Assembly: GCF_022829605.1 (NCBI RefSeq)
Contig: NZ_JAKSYD010000253.1
Coordinates: 62,001-126,000, forward strand
Source of the DNA: Methylobacterium sp. E-065
GTDB taxonomy: Bacteria > Pseudomonadota > Alphaproteobacteria > Rhizobiales > Beijerinckiaceae
Direction of reading: 5' to 3'
DNA length: 64,000 bases
Part shown: piece after piece, positions 43,928 through 52,077 of the stretch
Numbering within the stretch: position 1 is the first letter of the stretch
Layout: the number at the start of each line of letters is the position of its first letter
Notes under the pieces: generated by a model
Told to the model about the DNA's origin: nothing
Seen by the model: the letters and a program-made list of their open reading frames with translations, nothing else
Databases searched by the model: none
Position numbers and translations under genes: made by a program

Positions 43928-44288
43928 CTACTCCGCCTCGGCCGCTTCCAGCTTGGTCGCCAGCGGCTTGTCGACACGCCGTCCGTCGAGATCCACCACC
44001 TCCAACTGTCAGTCGGCGATGTGGCAGATCTCGCCAGTCTCCGGCAGACGCTGAAGCGTGGCGATGACGAGGTCGGGAGCCGAACGCCGAGCCGGTCGGC
44101 CAGTTCGTCGGCCGGCATCGCGCCCGCGATCCGCCTGGTCGACGCACCGCGTCCGGCTCGGCCTGCGCGGAGTCGAACGCGCCCGCGATGGCGTCGAGGA
44201 TGTTGGCTGGCGTCACGAGCCTGTCGAAATGGCCGTCCTCGTCGTGGACCAGCGCCATCGGCACGGACGCGCTGCGCTGAACCGTGAG
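43928..44288 (-). pseudogene. Decayed CorC/HlyC-type CBS protein fragment
   Basis: The minus strand carries pieces of the end of a CBS/CorC_HlyC protein (hemolysin-related ion transporter family) in different frames. A CBS-like piece, MALVHDEDGHFDRLVTPANI, precedes AFDSAQAEPDAV. A shifted piece, MPADELADRLGVRLP, follows. The last piece, ETGEICHIAD, a TGA stop where the family has tryptophan, then QLEVVDLDGRRVDKPLATKL ends at 43928. At least two frameshifts and one internal stop are needed, and the N-terminal membrane part is missing altogether. It lies between gltX and a methyltransferase gene, and is a remnant. Confidence 0.75.
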
Positions 44289-44295
44289 CCGCGGT

Positions 44296-45063
44296 TCAGC
44301 GTGGTCGTGCTTCGATCAGCACCGAGTCGAGCAGAAAGCTGCCATCCGGCTCGATCCGGAAATGCGCCGTGACCTCGGCGGCAGCCGAAGCCTGGATGGC
44401 CCGGATCGCCGCGACATGGGTCGGCGGCGTGCGCATACGGGCGATCCAGCTCGCGAATTCCATGCGCGGGCGGCTCGCCATGACGGCGCCCGGCGCGAAG
44501 CCGGCAGCTTCCAGCATGGCGCGCCATTCCGAGACCCGGTAGTCGCGCACGTGGGACGGATCGCGCAGCAGCTCGACCGCCTGGAGATGCGTGTCGAGCA
44601 GCGGATCCTCCGGGGCCACCACATCGCAGGCGACGAGCAGGCCATCGGGTTTCACCACCCGCCTCGCCTCCGCAAGGGCGGCCGGAACGTCACGCCAATG
44701 ATGGGCGCTGAACCGGGTGAGCACCGCGTCGAAGCTCGCATCCGCGAAGGGCAGCGTCTCGGCCGCCCCCTGGTGGGTCTCGATCCGGTCGAGCCCACGC
44801 CGGGCTGCTTCGGCGGAGACGGCCGCCAGCATCTCGGCCGAGAGATCATAGGCAGTGACCGCAGCACCGGCCGCCGCCGCCGCGAAGGCGACGTGACCGC
44901 CGCCGCAGCCGAGATCGAGCGCCCGCGCCCCCGGCAGCGCGCCGATCACGGCGCCGATCCGATCGAGATCGGCACCGCCCGCATGGACTGCGCTGGTGAC
45001 ATAGGCCGTGGCCTGCGCGCCGAACTGGTCGACGACGTGGCTGGCGTGGCTGCGCCCGGACAT
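44296..45063 (-). CDS. Class I SAM-dependent methyltransferase
   Basis: A 255-residue cytosolic enzyme. The S-adenosylmethionine site ALDLGCGGGHVAFAAAAAG is motif I; AVTAYDLSAEMLAAV supplies the acidic residue of motif II. Motif IV-like FDAVLTRFSAHHWRDVPAAL and LLVACDVVAPEDPL follow. The arrangement resembles UbiE/Tam-like and other Methyltransf_11 enzymes; the substrate is unknown. ATG 45063 (MSGRSHASHVVDQFG) is chosen because the conserved region begins there. The gene borders two decayed loci, the CorC-like fragment downstream and the ParE toxin upstream. Confidence 0.85.
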   Translation of the reverse strand: MSGRSHASHVVDQFGAQATAYVTSAVHAGGADLDRIGAVIGALPGARALDLGCGGGHVAFAAAAAGAAVTAYDLSAEMLAAVSAEAARRGLDRIETHQGAAETLPFADASFDAVLTRFSAHHWRDVPAALAEARRVVKPDGLLVACDVVAPEDPLLDTHLQAVELLRDPSHVRDYRVSEWRAMLEAAGFAPGAVMASRPRMEFASWIARMRTPPTHVAAIRAIQASAAAEVTAHFRIEPDGSFLLDSVLIEARPR

Positions 45064-45174
45064 GGGCTTGTCTCCTGGAGCGGACGCATCGTGCGTACGA
45101 CCTCGCGGGGACGATGCCTCGCGCTGTCGTGATCCGCAATCATGCAAGCTGAGCAAGCGCTGCGGAGGCTATGC

Positions 45175-45465
45175 TCACGCGAGCGCGCGTTCCCAATCCT
45201 GCCGCCCGTGCAGGGTGCGGATGACGAGGATGCCCGCTCCGTTTTCGAGGTAGACGATCATGTGGGCGCCGTAGGGATGGAGCCGCACCGGCGGGTCGAA
45301 CACTTGGCGCTCGCGCGTCATCCGCGGGTTGGCGGCCAGCAGCCGGAACGCATCGAACAGTCCGTTCTAATACCGTTCCGCCGCAGCCTCGCCAAAGCGG
45401 ATCGCGCCCGCCGCGTAGGCTTCGGCGAAATCCTCATCAGCCCGCTGTGTCGTCCGGAAACTCAT
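45175..45465 (-). pseudogene. ParE-family toxin interrupted by an in-frame stop
   Basis: Read without the stop, the 96-residue product is MSFRTTQRADEDFAEAYAAG followed by AIRFGEAAAERY, then a TAG at codon 33 (45367-45369). NGLFDAFRLLAANPRMTRER and HPYGAHMIVYLENGAGILVI, then RTLHGRQDWERALA, match the RelE/ParE fold. A restart at an internal codon cannot recover the first helices, so the toxin is likely inactive. Its ATG overlaps the antitoxin stop by four bases (ATGA at 45462-45465), the normal arrangement. I would call this a dead toxin unless the TAG is a sequencing error. Confidence 0.85.
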
Positions 45466-45713
45466 TCGCCCCGAAGGACCGCCAACCTCTCCCGGCCGAG
45501 GCGACGAATATCCTCTTCCGTTCGGTCACTGACGCCACTCGCCAAGCTCTCATCGATGAGTCTTTGCAAATCATCGATCTTCCCGAGGCGCTCTTGGTCC
45601 CGCCGGATCAGATCTCGCACGTAGTCGCTGGCATTGGCGTAGCGTCCTGCGCCGGCTTGAGCTTCGACCCAAACCTTCGAAGCGTCGGGCAACGAGATCG
45701 TCATGGTCGCCAT
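45462..45713 (-). CDS. parD: ParD-type antitoxin (ribbon-helix-helix)
   Basis: The 83-residue protein begins with the ribbon-helix-helix text MATMTISLPDASKVWVEAQA and continues YANASDYVRDLIRRDQERLG, the usual ParD DNA-binding half. The C-terminal helix (LQRLIDESLASGVSDRTEED) is the toxin-binding arm. It should repress its own promoter as a dimer and neutralise ParE. The frame is intact although the toxin is broken. It may now be an orphan antitoxin or may counter another ParE elsewhere in the genome. Confidence 0.85.
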   Translation of the reverse strand: MATMTISLPDASKVWVEAQAGAGRYANASDYVRDLIRRDQERLGKIDDLQRLIDESLASGVSDRTEEDIRRLGRERLAVLRGE

Positions 45714-45811
45714 GCCGGAATCTCCTCGCGGTACGATGCCAGGAATCGACCTCGTCTGCCAATGAATCGGTCGGCAGCATCACGCACGCAGCGGCCACCG
45801 CACGAATCGGC

Positions 45812-47020
45812 TCATGACGCCAGCGGCTCCAATCGAGACAGCCGCAGGGCCACGGCCAGCGCCAGCCCGTAGAGCCCGCCCACGAACAGCACCACGCCGG
45901 TCCAGCCGGAATGGGCGAAGAACCAGCCGCCCGCCGTGCCGAGCACGGAGGAGCCCAGATAGTACATGCACAGGTAGACCGAAGAGGCTTGCGCCCGGTC
46001 GCGCCGCGCGCGCCGACCGACCCAGCTGCTCGCGACCGAATGTGCCGCGAAGAAGCCTACCGTCGTGACCACGACGCCGAACACGATCAGCACGATGTTG
46101 TCGAAGAGGGTTATCAGGATCCCGGCGAGCCCGAGGCTGGTTGCGAGCCACAACACCCGCCGCCGGCCGAACTGGCTGGCGAGCTCCCCGGCGACCGGGC
46201 TGCTCACCATGCCGGCGAGGTAGACCGAGAAGATCAGCCCGATCACCGTCTGGCTCAGAGAGAAGGGCGGATCGAGCAGGCGGAACCCGATGTAATTGTA
46301 GATGCAGACGAAGCCGCCCATCAGCAGGAACGCCTCGACGAACAGCCACGGCAGGCCGGCATCGCGGAAATGGTGGCCGAAGCTGCCCGGCACCTCGCGC
46401 CACGCCATCCGGCGCGCCACGAAGCTGCGGGAGGGGGGCAGCCAGCGCCAGAAGGCAACGGCCGCAGCCAGTGCCAGCACGCCGATCGTGGCGAGCCCGA
46501 TCCGCCAACCGACATGATCGGCCATCACGCCGCTGATGAGCCGTCCCGACATGCCGCCCAGCGCATTGCCGCCGACCAGAAGGCCCATCGACAGGCCGAT
46601 CGCCTGCGCGTCCATCTCCTCTGCCAAATAGGCCATGGCGACCGCCGGCAGGCCGCTCGCCGTGAGGCCGGTGAGTGCGCGCAGGATCAGGAACCCATGC
46701 CAGCCGGGGACCAGGGCGGCCACGATGGTGAGCAGCGCGGAGGCCAGGAGTGAGGCCAGCATCACGGGCTTGCGGCCCCACATCTCGGACAGCGGACTGA
46801 CTACCAAGAGCGCCATGGCCAGCAGGCCGCAGGGCAGTGACAGGGCGAGGCTGCTCTCGGCCGGGGACACGCCGAAATCCTCGGCGTAGATCGGCAGCAG
46901 GGGCTGCACCGCGTAGAGCACCGCGAAGGTCGAGAACCCCGCGGCCGCCAATGCCAGCGCCGTCCGGCGGAAGACCGGCGTGCCTGACCGGATCAGCCGC
47001 CCGTCCGCTTCGCTGTCCAT
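45812..47020 (-). CDS. MFS transporter, YnfM-like
   Basis: A 402-residue inner-membrane transporter with about 12 hydrophobic helices. The loop 2-3 major-facilitator motif is present as SPLSEMWGRKPVM. The second-half copy is AGELASQFGRRRVLWLATS. TASGLPAVAMAYLAEEM and LSMGLLVGGNALGGMSGRLI are characteristic of the YnfM/arabinose-efflux-like branch. It likely exports small molecules by proton antiport; substrates in this branch are mostly unknown. ATG 47020 starts a short cytosolic leader. No regulator is adjacent, although a partial-looking stretch without genes lies upstream. Confidence 0.85.
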   Translation of the reverse strand: MDSEADGRLIRSGTPVFRRTALALAAAGFSTFAVLYAVQPLLPIYAEDFGVSPAESSLALSLPCGLLAMALLVVSPLSEMWGRKPVMLASLLASALLTIVAALVPGWHGFLILRALTGLTASGLPAVAMAYLAEEMDAQAIGLSMGLLVGGNALGGMSGRLISGVMADHVGWRIGLATIGVLALAAAVAFWRWLPPSRSFVARRMAWREVPGSFGHHFRDAGLPWLFVEAFLLMGGFVCIYNYIGFRLLDPPFSLSQTVIGLIFSVYLAGMVSSPVAGELASQFGRRRVLWLATSLGLAGILITLFDNIVLIVFGVVVTTVGFFAAHSVASSWVGRRARRDRAQASSVYLCMYYLGSSVLGTAGGWFFAHSGWTGVVLFVGGLYGLALAVALRLSRLEPLAS

Positions 47021-47510
47021 GCCCGTCCCGCGTTGCCGATCTTCGCGCGTTGGTGATGTCCGCAGGTGCCGTCGTCAACTGCCGCGCATCGGGCTGTCGG
47101 GGCGATCAGCGTTCGCAACGCCCCGCGTGTAGGGCCGTCGCGCCTGGAACGCGATCGCCTACTTGATGATGCTGTGGAAGAACGCGGCCAACCGCTGCGC
47201 ATCCGCCCCGGGCGGCAGGTCGCCGGGCTCTCTGGCGTTTAAGGCAATCGCGGATCAGCACGAGCGTTGTGCGGCCTCCGTGGCGGAGCTGTTGGCGCGG
47301 GCTGTCGGTGGCGGGAAGGCTGCTGACCATGCCGAGGATCAACAGGTTGCCGCGCGACTGGTTCGAAGGGGCAACGTCGATGCTGCCGTCCAGCCTCGTG
47401 TGCAGGCCCTCGCGCGCCTGTGGCTTCTCAGCCTCGGGCCGCCCGACTGACGTTGAATGTGAAGGACTGGGCGGCCGACGGCGGCCGCCCGATCGAGACG
47501 TCCTCTCCAC
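47021..47510. other. Gene-poor stretch with a doubtful small frame
   Basis: Between the transporter and the OmpA-like gene, 490 bases hold no convincing gene. A plus-strand frame at 47163-47450 reads MMMLWKNAANRCASAPGG and later AIADQHERCAASVAELLARA. It lacks a ribosome site and matches nothing I know. A minus frame at 47106-47510 is arginine-rich and looks like a shadow. The stretch might be a decayed gene. Confidence 0.35.
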
Positions 47511-49610
47511 TCAGCGTGGCGGCGGTGGCGCTGCCTGTCCCTGCCCCTCGCCCTGCTGAAGCAGCGGCGTGATCCGCTGGACGACGACGCGGCGGTTTTC
47601 CCGCGACGGGCCCTGCGTGTTCACCTTCAGGTACTGCTCGCCGTAGCCCTGCGTGGTCAGGTTCTCGGGTGGCACGCGGAACTGCTCGGTGAGCACGGTC
47701 GCCACCGACTGGGCACGCCGGTCCGACAGGGAGAGGTTGTCGATCGCGGAGCCGACCGCGTCGGTGAAGCCTTCGATCAGGAAGACTTCGCGCGGGTTGG
47801 CCTGGATGGCGCGGTTCATCGCGGCCGCGATCACCGAGAGCTTCGCCGCCTGCTCCGGCGTGACCGTGAACGAGCCGGTGTCGAAGGTGATCGCGTTGAT
47901 ATCGACCGAGCGCATCCGGGCCCGGAGGTCCGGACTGTAGCGGATCTGGTCGAGGGTGTAGCGGCGCTCGACGGGGACCACCGGCGGTGCCGTCAACGCC
48001 TCGTAGACCTCGCCCTCGTCGGCCTGCGCGTAATCCACGATGTAGCGGTCCCGCGGGATCCGGATATCCGGGGGCGGCAGCACCACCACGTCCTCATAGA
48101 TCGGGCGGATCGGGCCCGCGTAGCTGTTGTCGATCAACACGACTTCGCGGCCGTCACGATAACGCAGGTACCGGCGCAGCATCCGCCCGTCATCGGCGGT
48201 CACGGTCACGACCTGCTCCCCGCCCGGCCGATCGAGGTAGCTGTAGAAATCGGCGCCCTGCTGCACGTAGCGGTAGCCGCGCGGATCGAGGGCACGGAAG
48301 CGCTCGTTCTCGTCGTGGCGGATCAGGTAGGTGTCACGGTCGCGCACGATGATGCGCCCGGGCTCGCGGTAGTAGGTCCGCCCGTCCTCGTTGTACTCGC
48401 GCCGCTCGCGGACCACTTGGTCGAAGCTTCGGACGTTATCGTCTTGGCGGAAGCCGCCCGGCACGTAGCCCGGCTGACCCGGTGCGCTGAACACGCCGTT
48501 TCCAGCGCGCCCGCCGGGGCCACCGACTTGGCCCGGGCCGCCGGCTTGACCCGGCGGCTGAAATGGACGCCCGGGGATGCCCGGGGCTTGGTTGGGCGGA
48601 ACGGGGCGACCCGGTTCTGCGCCAGGGCCGGCATTCGGCTGTGCGCGACCATCGGGCTGGACGTCCTGACGCTGGAACGGCCGCCCGGGCACGCCCGGCG
48701 CCACGTTGGGCGGAGCTGAACGGTTCGGCTCGGCACCGGGATTGGCATTCGGTTGCGGCCGGTCACCGGGCTGCACATCCTGGCGCTGTGGATTCTGGCG
48801 CTGAAGATCCTGGCGCTGGTCCGGCCGTCCGGGAGCTCCGGGAGCCGTGTTGGGCGGCACGGGACGGCGCGGCTCGGCGCCGGGTCCTGCACCCGGCTGC
48901 GGGCGGTTGTCGCGCTGGTTGTCGGGCCGCTGATCGGGCCGACCGGGAGCACCCGGCGGCGGGTTCGGGCGATCGGCATCGGGCGCACGGCGATCACGAT
49001 CGGGGCCCTGTTGCCGCGGCGGCGTCCCTGGCCGGTCGTTGTCGGGCCGGGGCTGGGCACCGGGACCGCCGTTCCGATCCGGTGCGGGCCGATCCGGTTG
49101 ACGGTCCTCCCGGTCGGGCTGGCGCTCCTGACGGTTCGGCCGGGCATCCGGTGAACGCGGCTCCGGACGGTTCGGCCGCGCGTCGGGAGACCGCTGCTCT
49201 TGACGGTCCTGGCGGTCCTGCCGCTGCTCCTGACGATCCGGGCGAGCATCCGGCCGCTCCTGGGCAGGCGGACGCGGGGCCGGCGGTTCCGGCCGGCGCT
49301 CAGGCGCACGCTCCCGTTGCGGGGGCTCGGCCTGACGCGGGGCTTGAGGCTCGGGACGCTCGCGCGGCGGCGGGGCTGCTCGCTCCGGACGCGGCTCCGG
49401 CCGCTCGCGTCCCGCCGGTGGGCCGGGACGTTCCTGCGGCGGGCGCTCCGGACCTGGGCCACCGCGCGGGGGCTCACCGCCGCGGGGCCCACGCTCCTCC
49501 GGACCGCCCTGCGCCAGCAGGATCGGGCCCGGCGACGCATCGGCCGGTTGGAGGGAGGTCAGAGCCGGCAGCACGGTGCCGGTCAGGAGAAGCAATCGCA
49601 GGAGCCGCAT
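47511..49610 (-). CDS. OmpA-family protein with long disordered Pro/Arg/Gln-rich region
   Basis: A 699-residue envelope protein with a Sec signal (LLRLLLLTGTVLPALTSL). Residues about 35-370 are a low-complexity, very proline-, arginine-, glutamine- and aspartate-rich stretch without hydrophobic core. Within it, about 220-350 holds three related units of 38-48 residues. A middle domain (about 385-560) has RERREYNEDGRTYYREPGRI and tyrosine-rich text. The OmpA peptidoglycan-binding domain is at the end: DINAITFDTGSFTVTPEQAA, IEGFTDAVGSAIDNLSLSDR and RRAQSVATVLTEQF. It probably attaches to peptidoglycan, with the disordered arm spanning the periplasm or lying near the membrane. Function of the arm is unknown. 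Confidence 0.88.
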   Translation of the reverse strand: MRLLRLLLLTGTVLPALTSLQPADASPGPILLAQGGPEERGPRGGEPPRGGPGPERPPQERPGPPAGRERPEPRPERAAPPPRERPEPQAPRQAEPPQRERAPERRPEPPAPRPPAQERPDARPDRQEQRQDRQDRQEQRSPDARPNRPEPRSPDARPNRQERQPDREDRQPDRPAPDRNGGPGAQPRPDNDRPGTPPRQQGPDRDRRAPDADRPNPPPGAPGRPDQRPDNQRDNRPQPGAGPGAEPRRPVPPNTAPGAPGRPDQRQDLQRQNPQRQDVQPGDRPQPNANPGAEPNRSAPPNVAPGVPGRPFQRQDVQPDGRAQPNAGPGAEPGRPVPPNQAPGIPGRPFQPPGQAGGPGQVGGPGGRAGNGVFSAPGQPGYVPGGFRQDDNVRSFDQVVRERREYNEDGRTYYREPGRIIVRDRDTYLIRHDENERFRALDPRGYRYVQQGADFYSYLDRPGGEQVVTVTADDGRMLRRYLRYRDGREVVLIDNSYAGPIRPIYEDVVVLPPPDIRIPRDRYIVDYAQADEGEVYEALTAPPVVPVERRYTLDQIRYSPDLRARMRSVDINAITFDTGSFTVTPEQAAKLSVIAAAMNRAIQANPREVFLIEGFTDAVGSAIDNLSLSDRRAQSVATVLTEQFRVPPENLTTQGYGEQYLKVNTQGPSRENRRVVVQRITPLLQQGEGQGQAAPPPPR
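48561..48953 (-). repeat. Internal tandem repeat in the OmpA-family gene
   Basis: The repeat encodes three imperfect copies of a block beginning G-x-PGRP (residues about 220-257, 258-305, 306-343) plus the start of a fourth. Each copy ends in PPN-x-APG. Copy lengths differ (38, 48, 38 residues), so slippage or unequal crossing-over has probably occurred. Confidence 0.7.
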
Positions 49611-49678
49611 CGAGGCCTCGTATCGGGTCAGGCCGAGCCGAACACGGAACGCTACGATTGGTTCCCCGCAAGTACGCG

Positions 49679-50752
49679 CTAAGGGGTAAGACGCTGTGGA
49701 ACAGCGATCACATTCGGCGCGATGATGCGCACGGCGACGTGATCCGGCTTGGCGCGATTGGACGGCTGCGCTTCGGGGTCGACCCAGCCCCTGCCGGCGT
49801 CGGGCCCTGTGGCAGACGCCTCCGCGTTGCTCTTCACAGCGCGTCCGGCGACGTCGGCAGCCAGTTCCGCGGCGGTTCGGTCGGCGCGGCCGACCAGCGT
49901 CAGCCTAACCTTCGGGCGGGACAACGCCTCGGCCTGCATCGGCGTCACGAAGATGTCGCCCTTGTGCCGGACCAGCATGCTCTCGGCCTTGACCAGCGAC
50001 TGCGCCCAGGTCTTGCCCTCAGGCTTGCAGGAGCAGTTCGGCACGAATTCCTTGCGGAACTTGAAGGCGTTGGCGAGGCTCGTATAGGCGCGGCTGCCCT
50101 TCACCGTGGCGGCATGCTTCAGCGCATCGTCGCCGTAGGGCATCGAATAGGCCTGTGCCTCGGCGCCGGGGCAGAGCGCTTGGCACATCTCGTCCGCACC
50201 GCCGCGCCCTTCGGGCAGATTGCGCAGCGGGAAGAACCCGCCGTCGCAGATCCGGACGCAGACCATCTGCGGGCCGCCCCGGGCATAGGATTCGCCGCTC
50301 GCCGCGTAGGTCTCCCGCGTGGGGCAGGTCGAAGCCACGAGGCTCTGGAGTTCGCGCCGGCGCGCTCCGTCGTCGTCGAGCACCGCGCCGCCGTAGGTGG
50401 CCTTGAGGGCGCGGATCCGCTGCTCCACGGCACCGCATTGCGGTGGCCGCGTATCGAAGAACAGGAATTTCTCCGAGCAGTTGAGGCCGCGGTAATAGGC
50501 TTCCAGCCGCCCGATCTCGTCGTTCAGCGCCCGCGTCGTGCTGCCGCCGTTCTGGATCGACGCCAGCTCGGCCCGATAGCGCCGGCACTGGGGTGAGGGC
50601 ATCTGCGGAACCGGCCGCGTCTCGGCGGCCGACGGCGTCTCCTGCGCGGCAGCCGGCGCGACGAGGGGGCTGGACAGTCCGAGGGCCAAGACCGCAATCG
50701 AAAGGATGCGGCCGAGCGAACGGACGATCGGACGGTGAGGCATAAGCTGCAT
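49679..50752 (-). CDS. DUF2865 domain-containing exported protein
   Basis: About 357 residues with a Sec signal (SLGRILSIAVLALGLSSPLV, then APAAA). The mature protein is rich in cysteine. It has CRRYRAELASIQNGGSTTRA and YYRGLNCSEKFLFFDTRPPQ. VCVRICDGGFFPLRNLPEGR and CPGAEAQAYSMPYG are the DUF2865 hallmarks. The family is typical of Rhizobiales and has no assigned function. Disulfide-linked periplasmic or surface localisation is likely. ATG 50752 (MQLMPHRPIV) is preferred, since the frame to 50878 lacks conservation; ATG 50743 is equally good. It is divergent from creA. Confidence 0.82.
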   Translation of the reverse strand: MQLMPHRPIVRSLGRILSIAVLALGLSSPLVAPAAAQETPSAAETRPVPQMPSPQCRRYRAELASIQNGGSTTRALNDEIGRLEAYYRGLNCSEKFLFFDTRPPQCGAVEQRIRALKATYGGAVLDDDGARRRELQSLVASTCPTRETYAASGESYARGGPQMVCVRICDGGFFPLRNLPEGRGGADEMCQALCPGAEAQAYSMPYGDDALKHAATVKGSRAYTSLANAFKFRKEFVPNCSCKPEGKTWAQSLVKAESMLVRHKGDIFVTPMQAEALSRPKVRLTLVGRADRTAAELAADVAGRAVKSNAEASATGPDAGRGWVDPEAQPSNRAKPDHVAVRIIAPNVIAVPQRLTP

Positions 50753-50901
50753 CGCGTTGGCCGGGTACGCTGCGCTCCGAAAAGGCCGGGCGGGGCGCAT
50801 CCGCGCTTCGGGGCCGAAGCAACGCGATCCTACGCCCCCTCGCAGGACGGCAACACCCCCCCTACATCCCATCGGCAAGCTTGAGGGGGAATTGGCCGGT
50901 G

Positions 50902-51414
50902 ATGTGGTTTCGGAGTCTCACCTATGTTGGCGTTCTGGCGCTGGGGATGGCGGCAGCGGGCCCCGCGGCCGCTCAGGAGCCGGACCGGATTTTCGACAAA
51001 TCGACGGTCTGGCGGCCGCTCACGCCGAACGACAAATTGGTCGTCTACGGCATTGACGACCCGGCGGTGGCGGGTGTCGCCTGCTGGTACACGCAGCCCG
51101 AGAAGGGCGGGATCAAGGGCACGCTGGGTCTGGCCGAGGATGTCTCGGACATCTCGTTGGCCTGTCGCCAGACCGGCCCGGTCGCCTTCAAGGGCAAGCT
51201 GAGCCAGGGCGAGGTGGTGTTCAGCGAGCGCCGCTCGCTGATCTTCAAGTCGATGCAGATCGTGCGCGGCTGCGACACGCGGCGCAACACGCTGATCTAT
51301 ATGGTCTATTCCGACAAGGTGATCCAGGGCTCGCCGAAGAACTCGAGCTCGGCGGTACCGCTCGCCCCCTGGGGCACGGAGCCGGCACCGAAATGCGCGG
51401 ACGCCATGAAGTAG
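50902..51414 (+). CDS. creA: CreA family exported protein
   Basis: About 170 residues with a Sec signal (SLTYVGVLALGMAAAGPAAA). The CreA core is clear: IDDPAVAGVACWYTQPEKGG, IKGTLGLAEDVSDISLACRQ and FKSMQIVRGCDTRRNTLIYM. It then has VYSDKVIQGSPKNSSSAVPL. CreA proteins are widespread periplasmic proteins of unknown function, named after an open reading frame in the E. coli creABCD operon, but without a known role. It stands alone here. ATG 50902 is chosen; TTG 50881 would add seven residues. Confidence 0.88.
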   Translation: MWFRSLTYVGVLALGMAAAGPAAAQEPDRIFDKSTVWRPLTPNDKLVVYGIDDPAVAGVACWYTQPEKGGIKGTLGLAEDVSDISLACRQTGPVAFKGKLSQGEVVFSERRSLIFKSMQIVRGCDTRRNTLIYMVYSDKVIQGSPKNSSSAVPLAPWGTEPAPKCADAMK

Positions 51415-51442
51415 GGTAGGCCCCGCGGCCGGTCTTCGACTG

Positions 51443-51790
51443 TCAGTCCTGGCAGGTGATCCGGATCGGCCGCTCCAGCGGGGTCGAGATGGGCTGGCTG
51501 ATGGCGCCCGTATACTCGTCGGCGGCGGCGATCCCGTAGGAATTGGCTGCCGCGTATCCCTGAGCCTCGCACCACGCGTTGGCGACGACTTGGCCGCAGC
51601 TGCTCCCGGGCGTCGTCAGGCAGTCGCCGACGCCGTAGCCGTCGCTCAACGGGATGAGGAATGTCTTCTCGACGTGGCTCGGCGCCTTCACGGGCGTCTC
51701 GCCGTCGCTGCCGGCCAGCGCGGCATGCGCAAGACCTGCGGTGGCGAAGGCCGTGACGAGGGCGAGGATACCGTTTGCCGAGCGACGCAT
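51443..51790 (-). CDS. Small exported protein of unknown function
   Basis: 115 residues with a Sec signal (ILALVTAFATAGLAHAALAG). The mature part has four cysteines (GDCLTTPGSSCGQVVANAWC and ITCQD), suggesting two disulfides. The pattern FLIPLSDGYGVGDCLTTPGS looks like a conserved hypothetical of Rhizobiales, but I cannot name a family. It is convergent with creA. A CtrA-like site lies 65-79 bases before its start. The gap upstream to cysS is 287 bases. Confidence 0.65.
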   Translation of the reverse strand: MRRSANGILALVTAFATAGLAHAALAGSDGETPVKAPSHVEKTFLIPLSDGYGVGDCLTTPGSSCGQVVANAWCEAQGYAAANSYGIAAADEYTGAISQPISTPLERPIRITCQD

Positions 51791-51854
51791 CGAGGGTCCT
51801 TGAGCACAGGAACTGCGGCGTGAGGTTCGTTGCCCGGACGGTCCGACGCCGCGG

Positions 51855-51869
51855 TTAAGGAAGCCTTAC
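51855..51869 (-). promoter_or_regulatory. Weak CtrA-like box
   Basis: On the plus strand the text is TTAA-GGAAGCC-TTAC, one mismatch from TTAA-N7-TTAA; on the minus strand it is followed by CC after TTAA. It lies before the small exported protein gene and about 210 bases before cysS. Meaning is uncertain. Confidence 0.3.
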
Positions 51870-52077
51870 CCGCACGATGCGAGCGCCTGCTCGAATTCCT
51901 CACGCTTTTGCGTTAGCCCCATCGCGCGAGCCGCGCCGTCGCGGCGATGCAACAGGATGCCGTGGCGGCACCGGTCGCCGCGCCACGTTTCGGCCCTTCT
52001 TGGCCGCGTGCGCCCCGTAGGCCTCTGAAGGCAGGCTCGTTTTCGTCGGCGATCGCGCCGGGAGGAGGGTGGGATTC

